From: Prosthecobacter sp. SYSU 5D2
GTDB taxonomy: Bacteria > Verrucomicrobiota > Verrucomicrobiia > Verrucomicrobiales > Verrucomicrobiaceae
NCBI RefSeq assembly: GCF_039655865.1
Contig: NZ_JBBYXL010000009.1
Coordinates: 1-64,000 of the forward strand
Length of the DNA: 64,000 nucleotides
Direction of reading: 5' to 3'
Shown here: positions 49,491-58,441 of the stretch, in pieces
Numbering within the stretch: the stretch's first letter is position 1
Layout: every line of letters begins with the position of its first letter
Notes under the pieces: model-generated
Database searches by the model: none
The model's input: the letters and a program-made list of their open reading frames with translations, nothing else
Told to the model about the DNA's origin: nothing
Made by a program: the position numbers and the translations under genes

Positions 49491-51680
49491 ATGGCCTCAG
49501 ACACCTCCGTTTCCCTCAAGAACCTCACCCTGCTGGGGAAAGAAAACCTTCCCTCCAAAGGCGGCTACCTCATCCTGCCCAGCCAGCTAAGGCACCTGGA
49601 CCTCCAGCGGCTGGAAACCTTCCTGAGCGGACATCCCATCGTCTATCTCATGGAGCAGGGCGCGGCATTCTCCCCCCAGCTCAAAGCCCATGTCGAGCAG
49701 GACTCCGTCCACACTCTCGTCATCGCCCCGGACCTCACGGATGCCCACGCTTACCGCAAGGCCGTCACGGCCGAGATCGAAAAAGGCTCCGTCATCATCT
49801 ACCTCCCTGCCGAGGCCGCCACCGGCACCGCCCCTCTCACCACCGTCCCCGGTGCGAAGCTGGAGTTCCTCCTCAAAGCCGCCTGCCCTGTCCTCCCCGT
49901 CTATGTCCAGGCCACCGCCGATGTCGCCCTGGCCATCGAGCCCGCCTGCGATGAAACCTCCGTCGTGATGGCCATCGGCCCGCTGCTTCCAGGGGAAGAC
50001 ATCACCCTGGCCGCCTATCAGGAGTCTCTTTTCGTGCTCGCTGAAAAATGCTTCAGCCAGCATCCGGCCCTGTCTATGCACCTGGCCTACGCGCTGCTCA
50101 AAGGCCTGAAGCGCCACGGCAGCCGCAATCACGTCCTGGATGGCAAGGACGACAAGGAACTCGGTTACGACAAAGTTCTGGCCGTCGGCATCGCCCTGTC
50201 CAAGGTCATCAAAACCGAGACTAACAAAAAGCGTGTCGGCATCATCCTGCCTCCCGGCCTGGGCGGACTCATCGCCAATGTCGCCGTCCTGCTGGCTGGC
50301 AAGATCCCCGTGAACCTCAACTTCACTGCCGGCCGCTCAGCCATCGAATACGCCATCAAATCCGCCGACCTGGACCGGTTCATCACCGCCGACATTTTCG
50401 TGCGCAAGATGCAAACCTTCCCCTGGCCGCCCACGAAACAACTCATCCTCATCGAGCGCCTCCTGCCCAAGCTCAAGGCCAAGATCGCCCTCTGGCTCGG
50501 CCTCAGCAAAGTCCTTCCCGCCTCCCTCCTCGCCACCATTCTCGGTGTGCCCAAAAAAGGCGGCGATACCGAAGCCGTCCTGCTTTTCACCAGCGGCAGT
50601 TCCGGCAATCCCAAAGGCGTCGCGCTCACCCATCGCAACGTCCTGGCCAATGTCATTCAGTTCAGCAGCCGTCTGAGCTTGAAGGCCAACGACAGCATCC
50701 TCGGCAGCCTCCCGCTCTTCCACAGCTTTGGCAGCACCGTCACCCTCTGGTACCCTATCATCAGCGGCCTGAACCTCGTCACCTACCCAAGTCCTCTCGA
50801 GACCAAAAAGCTCGGCGAGCTCATCGAAAAACACCGCGTCTCCCTCCTCATCGCCACGCCCACCTTCCTGCGCGGCTACCTGCGCGGCGTCAATCGCGAG
50901 TCCCTCACCTCCCTGAAGATGGTCGTCACCGGGGCGGAAAAACTCCCCACCACCGTCTCCACCGCCTTTGAGCAGCGCTTTGATAAAAAAGTCTTCGAAG
51001 GCTACGGCCTCACCGAGACCTCCCCTGTCTCCAATGTCAACCTCCCCGATCCCGTCCCCCTCGGCAGCGAGGACAGCGGCTACGTCTGGATCCCCAATCA
51101 CCGCCCCGGCAGTGTCGGCCAGCTCATCCCCGGCCTCGCCGTCCGTATCACCCATCCGGAGACCAGCGAACCCCAGTCCCTGCACAGCAGCGGCATGATC
51201 TGGTTCAAAGGCACCAATGTCTTCACCGGCTACCTTAACGACCCCAAACGCACCGCCGAGGTCATTGATGAAAACGGCTGGTTCCGCACCGGCGACATCG
51301 GCCGCGTGGACATGGACGGCTTCCTTTACATCGAAGGCCGCCTCAGCCGCTTCTCCAAGATCGGCGGCGAAATGGTTCCTCATGAAACCGTCGAAGAAGC
51401 CCTCATCAAAGCCATGGGCCTGGAAAACGAAAGCGTCCGCAAGATCGCCGTTGTCGGCGTGCCCGATCTCGACCGTGGCGAGGCCCTCATCCTCCTCACC
51501 GCCATTCCCGGCGGCCCCGAGCACCAGGAGATCCTCGACCTCCGCTACCGCCTCCTAGAAAAAGGCCTTCCGCCACTTTGGATCCCCAAAAAGATGATCC
51601 GCGTCGCCGACATCCCGATTCTCTCCTCCGGAAAACTCGATGTCCAAAGCTGCGAGACCATCGCGAAAAGCGGTTCCTAA
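49491..51680 (+). CDS. Aas-like acyl-ligase with degenerate acyltransferase domain
   Basis: This 729-residue protein resembles the bifunctional Aas of E. coli. Residues 1-190 are PlsC-like, but the catalytic HX4D motif reads Gln32-LRHL-Asp37, so the catalytic histidine is missing. Residues 200-729 are an AMP-forming acyl-CoA/ACP synthetase with the P-loop LFTSGSSGNPKGVALTH, YGLTETSP and a C-terminal KIGGEMVPHE. The most likely activity is acyl activation only. It diverges from the ynbCD pair, so a shared promoter region (49286-49490) may couple them. I start at ATG 49491; a TTG at 49452 would add 13 residues. Confidence 0.85.
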   Translation: MASDTSVSLKNLTLLGKENLPSKGGYLILPSQLRHLDLQRLETFLSGHPIVYLMEQGAAFSPQLKAHVEQDSVHTLVIAPDLTDAHAYRKAVTAEIEKGSVIIYLPAEAATGTAPLTTVPGAKLEFLLKAACPVLPVYVQATADVALAIEPACDETSVVMAIGPLLPGEDITLAAYQESLFVLAEKCFSQHPALSMHLAYALLKGLKRHGSRNHVLDGKDDKELGYDKVLAVGIALSKVIKTETNKKRVGIILPPGLGGLIANVAVLLAGKIPVNLNFTAGRSAIEYAIKSADLDRFITADIFVRKMQTFPWPPTKQLILIERLLPKLKAKIALWLGLSKVLPASLLATILGVPKKGGDTEAVLLFTSGSSGNPKGVALTHRNVLANVIQFSSRLSLKANDSILGSLPLFHSFGSTVTLWYPIISGLNLVTYPSPLETKKLGELIEKHRVSLLIATPTFLRGYLRGVNRESLTSLKMVVTGAEKLPTTVSTAFEQRFDKKVFEGYGLTETSPVSNVNLPDPVPLGSEDSGYVWIPNHRPGSVGQLIPGLAVRITHPETSEPQSLHSSGMIWFKGTNVFTGYLNDPKRTAEVIDENGWFRTGDIGRVDMDGFLYIEGRLSRFSKIGGEMVPHETVEEALIKAMGLENESVRKIAVVGVPDLDRGEALILLTAIPGGPEHQEILDLRYRLLEKGLPPLWIPKKMIRVADIPILSSGKLDVQSCETIAKSGS

Positions 51681-51694
51681 AGCATTCGGCCCCG

Positions 51695-51713
51695 GCTCCC
51701 CTCGAAGGGGAGC
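51695..51713. terminator. Terminator between convergent ligase and sulfatase genes
   Basis: GCTCCCCT and AGGGGAGC form an 8-bp stem with a CGA loop, followed by three Ts, 14 bp past the ligase stop. The T-run is short. Confidence 0.5.
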
Positions 51714-51732
51714 TTTGGCACTGAATCACCTT

Positions 51733-53193
51733 TCAGCGGCTCGCAGGGGCCTCAATGACCGTCTTCATCTCCGCTTGGAGCCGGGCCACAATTTCGGGTT
51801 TTTCAAGGTACAAGTTACGCGTTTCAGCGGAATCTTCACGGAGGTTGTAGAGCTGGCCTTTGGGATCACCCAAACCTGGTTTGATGAAACTGGGTTTTGT
51901 GAAACCTCCTGAACCGAGCTGGTCAATGTACTTCCAGTCGCCTGAGCGGACGGTCATCGCGCCGTTGCTGCCAGCACGCATCAGCAGGGTGCTGCGCAGA
52001 CCTTTTCCCTCAGGCTGGCTGCCGGTCAGCACAGGCAGAAAACTCACACTGTCCGGTCCGGCCCCATCGGCCAGCTTCACGCCGCAGATCTCGGCAAAGG
52101 TGGCCAGCACATCCGTGAAACCGATCAACTGCGCACTCACAGATGCAGGCATCACCCGCCCCGGCCAGCGCACGATGAAGGGGATCCGATGGCCGCCCTC
52201 CCACGCATCGCCCTTCATGCCGCGAAGACCGTTGGCGGAATCATGGCCAAACTTTTCCACGTCCACATCATACCAAGTCGGGCCGTTGTCTGAGGTCATG
52301 ATGACAAGCGTGTCCTGGGTCATTCCGGTTTCATCCAGGGCCGCCAACACACGGCCGATCTCGGCATCCACCATCGTGGTAAAGTCACCATACATCCCAG
52401 CTCCGCTTTTGCCGATGAACTCCGGCGCTGGCAGCCAGGGAGTGTGCGGTGCCGGATAGGCAAGGTAAAGCATCATCGGCTTATGACGGGAGTCATCAGA
52501 GGCGGATTTTGCCCCCGCATGTTGATGAATCACGCCCAGAGCTTCTTCAGTGAAAAGCGGAAGCACCTCCTTCAGCTCCAAACCCGGCGCGATGCCGCCC
52601 TCACGCCAAAAAGCTCCCTGGATCGGCGACCAGCCGTCCGAATTGTTTGCGGCGATTTGAGCCGTCGGCGGAGCCACGGCGCGGTCTCCACGGATATAAA
52701 AGTACGGTGGGATGTCAGTGGAGGCACGCATGCCAAAGAAGCTCTGAAAACCACGATCTACCGGCCCGCCTGGCAGTATTTGGTCGTAACCTTTTTCAAG
52801 GAAACCCAGGTGCCACTTACCCACCATCGCCGTCGCATAGCCCTGATCCTTCAGCAATGACGCCAAAGTCATTTGGCCTTCTTTAATCAGCGGCTCGGTA
52901 GGCCAACGGGACACATCGGTGCGGAAGGGGTATCGCCCTGTCATGAGGCCATAACGCGAAGGATGACAAAGCGGACCCGCAGAGTGCGCATCCGTGAAAC
53001 GCATGCCTTCACGGGCCAGGCGGTCCATGTTCGGCGTCGGGATCTTGGAATCCGGATTGTAACACTGCGGGTCCCCATATCCCATGTCATCCACGAGGAT
53101 GAGGACGATGTTTGGCAGGGCGGCAGAAGTGGACGCTGGAAAAAACAGCGTCACCAGGACGCAGGTCAGAATCAGAGATGAGGGGAAACGCAT
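51733..53193 (-). CDS. Secreted sulfatase 1
   Basis: This 486-residue type I sulfatase (alkaline-phosphatase superfamily) has a signal peptide of about 24 residues, the metal Asp pair in LILVDDMGYGD, and the formylglycine motif CHPSR with Cys76, followed by LMTGRYP. Downstream are VGKWHLGF and VIMTSDNGPTW, further active-site elements. It should hydrolyse sulfate esters, probably of a sulfated polysaccharide, after Cys76 is converted to formylglycine. It resembles arylsulfatase A/GALNS-type members. It lies 19 bp downstream of sulfatase 2 on the same strand. Confidence 0.93.
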   Translation of the reverse strand: MRFPSSLILTCVLVTLFFPASTSAALPNIVLILVDDMGYGDPQCYNPDSKIPTPNMDRLAREGMRFTDAHSAGPLCHPSRYGLMTGRYPFRTDVSRWPTEPLIKEGQMTLASLLKDQGYATAMVGKWHLGFLEKGYDQILPGGPVDRGFQSFFGMRASTDIPPYFYIRGDRAVAPPTAQIAANNSDGWSPIQGAFWREGGIAPGLELKEVLPLFTEEALGVIHQHAGAKSASDDSRHKPMMLYLAYPAPHTPWLPAPEFIGKSGAGMYGDFTTMVDAEIGRVLAALDETGMTQDTLVIMTSDNGPTWYDVDVEKFGHDSANGLRGMKGDAWEGGHRIPFIVRWPGRVMPASVSAQLIGFTDVLATFAEICGVKLADGAGPDSVSFLPVLTGSQPEGKGLRSTLLMRAGSNGAMTVRSGDWKYIDQLGSGGFTKPSFIKPGLGDPKGQLYNLREDSAETRNLYLEKPEIVARLQAEMKTVIEAPASR

Positions 53194-53212
53194 GCAGGAG
53201 CGAGATGCTTTA

Positions 53213-54553
53213 TTATTTCAGATGTCCCTCATGCAGCTCACGCAGGCGGGCGGCGATGTCGGGATGTTTGTCGGCGAGGTTGGTCTTTTCGGAAGGGTCG
53301 TCTTTGAGGTTCACCAGCATGTTTTCCACCCGCATGCCCTGCCCGTCGTTGCTGCTGGTGTCGCGGGTGTTGCCGATGAGTTTCCAGTCGCCCTCACGCA
53401 CCGCCCAGTCGGGATTTTTGGCTCCACCGACCAGCCAGTGCAGCGCATGGTTTTCATGAGGGCTTGGCGCTTTGGCATCGCGGATCACTCCCGCCAGACT
53501 GCGTCCATCCAGCCTGGCATCCGGCGGCTGGATGCCCGTCAGCTCCGCCAGCGTGGGCAGCCAATCACAGGAATGGGCGATCTGGTCGCGCACTTCATTT
53601 TGCGGCAGGCTTTTTGGCCAGGAGATGATGGCTGGCAGGCGGATGCCGCCTTCAAACAGGCTGAACTTTGCCCCGCGATATTTCCCCGGGCTGCCGCCGC
53701 CAAAGTGGGCACGCTCCTCCGTCGAGTGGCCGTTATCGCTTTGGAAAATGATGACCGTATTGTCACGCAGGCCGAGCTGGTCCACCTTGGCAAAGAGCTC
53801 TCCAAGGCGCTGGTCCTGCGCGGCCACAAAGGCGGCGTAAAGATTGCGCGGATAAGGCAGATGCCTGAAGTGTTCCAGCCACTTCGCATCGCCTTGATAA
53901 GGATAGTGCGGCGTGTTCAGCGCATAATAAATGAAGAAGGGTTTTTCACGATTTTCATCCATGAACTGCGAGGCCTCACGCACCATCAGGTCCGGGAAAA
54001 ACTCGCCATCGTGATACACCTCCTCACCGTTGCGCCAGAGGTCGTGGATGTTCGGTCCGCTCCAGTAAAAGAAGTGCGAAAAGTTGTCAATGCAGCCGCC
54101 CATGTGACCGAAGCTGTGGTCAAAACCCTGCGCCATCGGCTTTGTCTCCGGCGTGTATCCCAGGTGCCACTTGCCGACATGCGCCGTGGCATAACCGGCG
54201 GCCTTGAACATCTCCGCCATCGTCACCTCCTCTGGCGGCAGCGCGCCCTTGCCTCCCTTTTGCGAAGAGCAATTGCCCGGCACACCCGCCCGCGCGGGCC
54301 AGCGTCCTGTCAAGGCTCCGGCCCGCGATGGTGAGCACACCGGTGCCGCAGAATAAAACTGCGTAAACCGCACCCCGCGCGCCGCCAGCGCATCCGTGTT
54401 TGGCGTCACCAAATCCTTGGCCCCATAACATCCCAGATCTTCGCTCCCCTGGTCATCTGCCATGATGAAGATGACGTTAGGAGGAGCGGATAAGGCTGTG
54501 TTTGAGAAGCTGAGGAAAAACAGCAGGAAGGTGATTGAAAGGATAGTTTTCAT
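53213..54553 (-). CDS. Secreted sulfatase 2
   Basis: The 446-residue type I sulfatase has a signal peptide (MKTILSITFLLFFLSFSNTALS), the metal site FIMADDQGSEDLGCYG, the formylglycine motif CSPSR with Cys73 followed by ALTGR, then VGKWHLGY and IIFQSDNGHS. The substrate cannot be read. With sulfatase 1 it forms a two-gene unit (19-bp gap), which suggests successive desulfation steps of one glycan. A toxin-antitoxin pair diverges from it upstream. Confidence 0.93.
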   Translation of the reverse strand: MKTILSITFLLFFLSFSNTALSAPPNVIFIMADDQGSEDLGCYGAKDLVTPNTDALAARGVRFTQFYSAAPVCSPSRAGALTGRWPARAGVPGNCSSQKGGKGALPPEEVTMAEMFKAAGYATAHVGKWHLGYTPETKPMAQGFDHSFGHMGGCIDNFSHFFYWSGPNIHDLWRNGEEVYHDGEFFPDLMVREASQFMDENREKPFFIYYALNTPHYPYQGDAKWLEHFRHLPYPRNLYAAFVAAQDQRLGELFAKVDQLGLRDNTVIIFQSDNGHSTEERAHFGGGSPGKYRGAKFSLFEGGIRLPAIISWPKSLPQNEVRDQIAHSCDWLPTLAELTGIQPPDARLDGRSLAGVIRDAKAPSPHENHALHWLVGGAKNPDWAVREGDWKLIGNTRDTSSNDGQGMRVENMLVNLKDDPSEKTNLADKHPDIAARLRELHEGHLK

Positions 54554-54718
54554 GCGGACTGGCTATGATTGAAAATCACGTAGCAGGCGGGAAACGCCGG
54601 TGTGGTCCGTCTTTATCTTTTGATTCCTGGGATCACTTTGAAACGGCCATTGTGCTCATGGGCAGTTGCCCCAAAATTTGACATTGAATACCGAGCCAGG
54701 AAACCACACTTTAGGATC

Positions 54719-54982
54719 ATGACTTTGATATTGGATTTCCCGGACTCTTGGCAGCATCTGCTGGGACTTGATGCTGACAATCCGGCACAACGTGCGCGGG
54801 AGATGCTGGTGATTGAAGGTTACCGGGAAGGACGGCTCTCCCGTGGGCAGACGGCAGAAATGCTGGGGCTGGGGTTTCACGAAACCGAAGCACTCCTCAA
54901 GCGTCATGGCGCTGATCAGCAGGCAACTTGGGAAGAGATGGAGGCAGGCACCCAAGCTTTCAAAGCACTCCTCAGAGAATGA
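54719..54982 (+). CDS. UPF0175-family antitoxin
   Basis: The 87-residue product belongs to the UPF0175 family: YREGRLSRGQTAEMLGLG followed by a recognition-like helix (FHETEALLKRHG). Members act as antitoxins or small DNA-binding regulators of PIN-type partners. I start at ATG 54719. The stop overlaps the start of the downstream PIN-like gene (ATGA at 54979-54982), a classic toxin-antitoxin arrangement with the antitoxin first. Confidence 0.85.
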   Translation: MTLILDFPDSWQHLLGLDADNPAQRAREMLVIEGYREGRLSRGQTAEMLGLGFHETEALLKRHGADQQATWEEMEAGTQAFKALLRE

Positions 54983-55470
54983 AAACCGGCCTGCTCGCTG
55001 TGGCCGATACCACCCCGCTCAATTATCTGATTCTCATCGGCTGCACCGACATTCTGGGGCAACTGTTCAAAGAGGTGCTCATTCCCAATGCTGTCCTGAA
55101 TGAACTGAGGCATCCCAAGGCCCCCGTTGAGGTCTCCCGCTGGCTCATTTCGCTACCGGCATGGCTGCGAATCCAGTCCGTCACATGGACTGACCCAACG
55201 ATTCAGCTCGGCGACGGAGAGAACGAGGCCATCAGCCTGGCGCTTGAGCAAAACATTCCCATCGTGATGATGGACGAGCGCAAAGGACGGGCTGCGGCAG
55301 AAGCCCGTGGACTACTACCCATTGGCACTCTCAACTTGCTCGATCTGGCCGATGAGGCCGGTTTCATTGACGGCATGCAGGCACTTCGTGAACTGCGAAA
55401 GACCACGTTCAGGGCCGAAGCCAAACTGATCTCCCAGTTTGAAAACAAGATGTCTGCGCGGCGAGTGTGA
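54979..55470 (+). CDS. PIN-like toxin (DUF3368 type)
   Basis: This 163-residue protein has a PIN-like fold of the DUF3368 type: the first acidic residue in VADTTPLNYL, Glu in LGDGENEAISLA, and Asp in VMMDERKGRAAAE, together forming a metal site for RNA cleavage. The start overlaps the UPF0175 stop by four bases, so toxin synthesis depends on antitoxin translation. Toxicity is inferred from family and order, not shown. The pair sits between two sulfatase genes, which marks an insertion into the sulfatase block. Confidence 0.87.
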   Translation: MKTGLLAVADTTPLNYLILIGCTDILGQLFKEVLIPNAVLNELRHPKAPVEVSRWLISLPAWLRIQSVTWTDPTIQLGDGENEAISLALEQNIPIVMMDERKGRAAAEARGLLPIGTLNLLDLADEAGFIDGMQALRELRKTTFRAEAKLISQFENKMSARRV

Positions 55471-55545
55471 TGAGGAAGTGGAGCGTGCATAAAAACCCGC
55501 AAGACCTCTTTGTCTTTTCTGACCAAGGATGTCAGGATGGCGGAC

Positions 55546-56898
55546 ATGAAAAGCAAATGGATCTGGACGGGCCTGATGGTCTTCATTTTGAATGCAGCGG
55601 CAGCGGAGCGGCCTAACATTGTGTTCATGCTGGCGGATGATCTGGGCTATGGCGATCTGCCAAGCTTTGGTGCCAAGGATGTGCAGACGCCGCACCTGGA
55701 CCGGCTGGCCAAAGAGGGCATCAAGTTTACCCAAGCCTATGCGAACGGACCGGAATGCACCCCCTCCCGCACGGCCATCCACACGGGCAGGCATCCGCAG
55801 CGGCCCGGCGGCCTGGAGTGCCCGCTGGGCACGGGGAATGTGGGGCGCTATGACGATGCCATCCGCTTGCGCGAGAAGAACGACCTGGGCCTGCCTCCGA
55901 ACATGGCGGTGCTGGCACCGGGGCTGAAGCAGGCGGGTTATGCCACGGCCCTCATCGGCAAATGGCATCTCGGTTATGAGCCGAAATTCAATCCGCTGGA
56001 GCAGGGATTCGACCGCTTCTTCGGCATCCTCGGCGGCAATGTAGACTACTACCGTCATGTGGAGCTTTCAGACCTGCCGGTCTTCATGGAGGACCGCCAG
56101 CCGGTGGCGCGTGAAGGCTACATGACGGACCTCTTTCGCGATGAGTCCGTGGCCTTTATCCGCCAACAGACCAAGGTGGAAAATCCCGCGCCATTTTTCC
56201 TCTTCCTCGCCTTCACCGCGCCGCATTTTCCCTTTCAGCCGCCCGGGACTGCGGACGAGCCGATGCCCACCGCCGAGCAATGGACCAAAGGCACCCGCGC
56301 CAACTATGTGAAGATGATCGAAAACATGGATGAGGCCGCCGGGGCAGTCATGGCAGCCCTGGCGGAAACGGGCGCGGACAAAAATACCCTCATCGTCTTT
56401 GCCAGTGATCATGGAGCCATGCAACCAGGCTCCAACGGGCCGTATCGCGACTACAAGGAAACATTGTTTGAAGGCGGCATCCGCACGCCTGTGCTCGCCC
56501 GCTGGCCCGGCAGGCTAAAGGCTGGCAGTGTGGATGACCGCCCTTGGATGCTGATGGACCTTACCGCCTCCATCCTGGCCCTGGCCGATGCCAAAGTGCC
56601 GGATGGTCGCCCACTGGATGGCCAGCCGGTGCTGGTGGACGTGATTGAAGGTCGCGAAAGCGCCCCGCGAGACTTCTACTGGCGGGCGCGGCGCGGTGAC
56701 CGCACCTGGCGCGCCGTGCGCTCCGGCGGCTGGAAATGGATCTCCCGCGAAGACCCTGGCGACAAAGAAGAGTGGCTCTTCAATTTGAGCAGCGATCCCA
56801 CTGAAAAGACGGATGCCAAGAAATCTCAAAGGGCCGAAGTGACCCGCCTCAAAGCTCTCATGATGAACTGGGAAACGGAGGTGAAGGCGGAGAGGTAG
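55546..56898 (+). CDS. Secreted sulfatase 3
   Basis: This 450-residue sulfatase starts at 55546 (MKSKWIWTGLMVFIL), which gives a signal peptide of about 20 residues; an ATG at 55537 is an alternative. It has FMLADDLGYGDLPSFG, the formylglycine motif CTPSR with Cys71 followed by AIHTGRHP, IGKWHLGY and VFASDHGAMQ. It is the only sulfatase of the five on the plus strand. It follows the toxin gene by 75 bp and converges with sulfatase 4, with 7 bp between the stops. Confidence 0.93.
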   Translation: MKSKWIWTGLMVFILNAAAAERPNIVFMLADDLGYGDLPSFGAKDVQTPHLDRLAKEGIKFTQAYANGPECTPSRTAIHTGRHPQRPGGLECPLGTGNVGRYDDAIRLREKNDLGLPPNMAVLAPGLKQAGYATALIGKWHLGYEPKFNPLEQGFDRFFGILGGNVDYYRHVELSDLPVFMEDRQPVAREGYMTDLFRDESVAFIRQQTKVENPAPFFLFLAFTAPHFPFQPPGTADEPMPTAEQWTKGTRANYVKMIENMDEAAGAVMAALAETGADKNTLIVFASDHGAMQPGSNGPYRDYKETLFEGGIRTPVLARWPGRLKAGSVDDRPWMLMDLTASILALADAKVPDGRPLDGQPVLVDVIEGRESAPRDFYWRARRGDRTWRAVRSGGWKWISREDPGDKEEWLFNLSSDPTEKTDAKKSQRAEVTRLKALMMNWETEVKAER

Positions 56899-56905
56899 GA
56901 TCGGC

Positions 56906-58312
56906 TTACTTCACTTTTGCTTCTCCTAACTTCGCAAGCAGTTCGCGGACGACATCAGGATTGTCGGCGGCGTGGTTGCGGGTTTCTTCGGGGTCGGTTT
57001 GATAGTCGAAGAGTTCGATGCGGCCATTTTTACCATCCACGGATAGGCGCCAGCGGTCGGTGCGCAAGGTGCGCTGGTTGGCGGTCCAAAATCCATGGGC
57101 AGGCTTGGCGGAGGGGGCGGCGGGATCTTCCAACTGCGGGCGCAGGCTGTGGCCATCCAGGCTGGCGGGAGCAGGCAGGCCGCAGAGGTCGGCCAGTGTG
57201 GGGAAAAGGTCCACAGTTTCAACCGTCGCGGCGCTGGTCTGGCCGGGGGATTTGAGACCTGGGTGGCGGATCATCATGGGCGACTTCAGCGCCCGTTCAT
57301 AGAGGCAGTGCTTGCCCCAGATGGCGTGCTCACCCAGCAGGAAACCGTGGTCGCTCCAGAGGACCACAATGGTGTTTTCCTCCAGCCCGGCCTCGCGCAG
57401 AGCGGTGAGCACACGGCCCACCTGCGCATCCATGTAGCTGATGCAGCCGGCATAGGCCTGGCGCATGAGGCGCGCATATTCGGGATCGGTTTCCGGGTCA
57501 CGACCGGCTTCATGACCATAGTTGCCGCGAAACTCGCCGCCGTCATACCATCCGGCTGGCCAGTCCGGTTTGGCAGCGACTTCCGGCTTAGGATCGGGCA
57601 CATTGTCAGCATGCAGATCATGCCATTTTTTGGGTGCGGCAAAGGGCAGATGAGGTTTGAAAAAACCGACACCGAAGAACCAGGGTTTGTCCTGTTTGGC
57701 CAGCGCCTTCAACGTAGAAACAGCCTCCGCCGCCACCCACGCATCCGGGTAGGCTTCATCCGGTCCGTCAAAGGCCTGCCACGGGGGCGACTTGCCGCGC
57801 TCACGGGGCACGCCATTGGCATAGCCATGCATCATGCCTTCGGCCGTGGTCCAGGGCGCTTTGGGCACCCAGCAGCGGTCCCAGGCGCCGGGCAGTTCCT
57901 CCGGCCCCACCATCCAGTCCTTGCCGGTGAGGCCGCCGGGATAGTGGCTGATCTTGCCCATGGCCAGGGTCTGATAACCATTCTGCCGAAACACCGCCGG
58001 CAAGCTCTGCGCACCCCATTCCTTTTGTGTTTTGGCCACCGCATCATTCGTGACATGAGCAGGCACGGTGGGATAACGCCCGCGCAGAAGGGCACAGCGC
58101 GAGGCTCCGCAGGTGGGCACCTGGACATAGTGCTGGCTGAAAACGCGGGCCGTCTGCGCAAAAGCATCCAGTGAGGGCGTCTTCGCATGGGCCACGCCAT
58201 AAGCGCCGAGGTCGTTGCGAAGGTCATCCACCGCGATGAACAATACGTTAGGCTTCGCAGCCATCGCAGCGTGTGCGGCGAGAAAGGAAAAAAGAGTGAG
58301 CAGAAATTTCAT
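56906..58312 (-). CDS. Secreted sulfatase 4 (iduronate-2-sulfatase-like)
   Basis: The 468-residue product has a signal peptide (MKFLLTLFSFLAAHAAMA), LFIAVDDLRNDLGAYG typical of iduronate-2-sulfatase-like enzymes, and the modification motif CGASR with Cys68 followed by ALLRGRYP. Ala instead of Pro is tolerated in some sulfatases, so conversion to formylglycine is still likely. Other elements are GKISHYPGGLTG (replacing the usual GKWHLG), VLWSDHGFLLGEH and KSPMMIRHPG. Candidates for substrate are 2-sulfated uronic acids or similar sugars. Confidence 0.92.
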   Translation of the reverse strand: MKFLLTLFSFLAAHAAMAAKPNVLFIAVDDLRNDLGAYGVAHAKTPSLDAFAQTARVFSQHYVQVPTCGASRCALLRGRYPTVPAHVTNDAVAKTQKEWGAQSLPAVFRQNGYQTLAMGKISHYPGGLTGKDWMVGPEELPGAWDRCWVPKAPWTTAEGMMHGYANGVPRERGKSPPWQAFDGPDEAYPDAWVAAEAVSTLKALAKQDKPWFFGVGFFKPHLPFAAPKKWHDLHADNVPDPKPEVAAKPDWPAGWYDGGEFRGNYGHEAGRDPETDPEYARLMRQAYAGCISYMDAQVGRVLTALREAGLEENTIVVLWSDHGFLLGEHAIWGKHCLYERALKSPMMIRHPGLKSPGQTSAATVETVDLFPTLADLCGLPAPASLDGHSLRPQLEDPAAPSAKPAHGFWTANQRTLRTDRWRLSVDGKNGRIELFDYQTDPEETRNHAADNPDVVRELLAKLGEAKVK

Positions 58313-58441
58313 ATCATCATTTGGTGATCAAGATCCAAGAAAAGGCACAGGAGTGGCTGAATCAGACCGGAGCCACAGACTTGGGGTAATACCTACAGAG
58401 ACTTCGCAAAGTGAACGGAGCCACCCACAGCCACCTAACCA

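Noticed and set aside
49369..49590. A 73-codon frame with a hydrophobic start just before the acyl-ligase gene
   Set aside because: It overlaps the ligase start in another frame; the C-terminal half is a Ser/Pro shadow of the ligase sequence.
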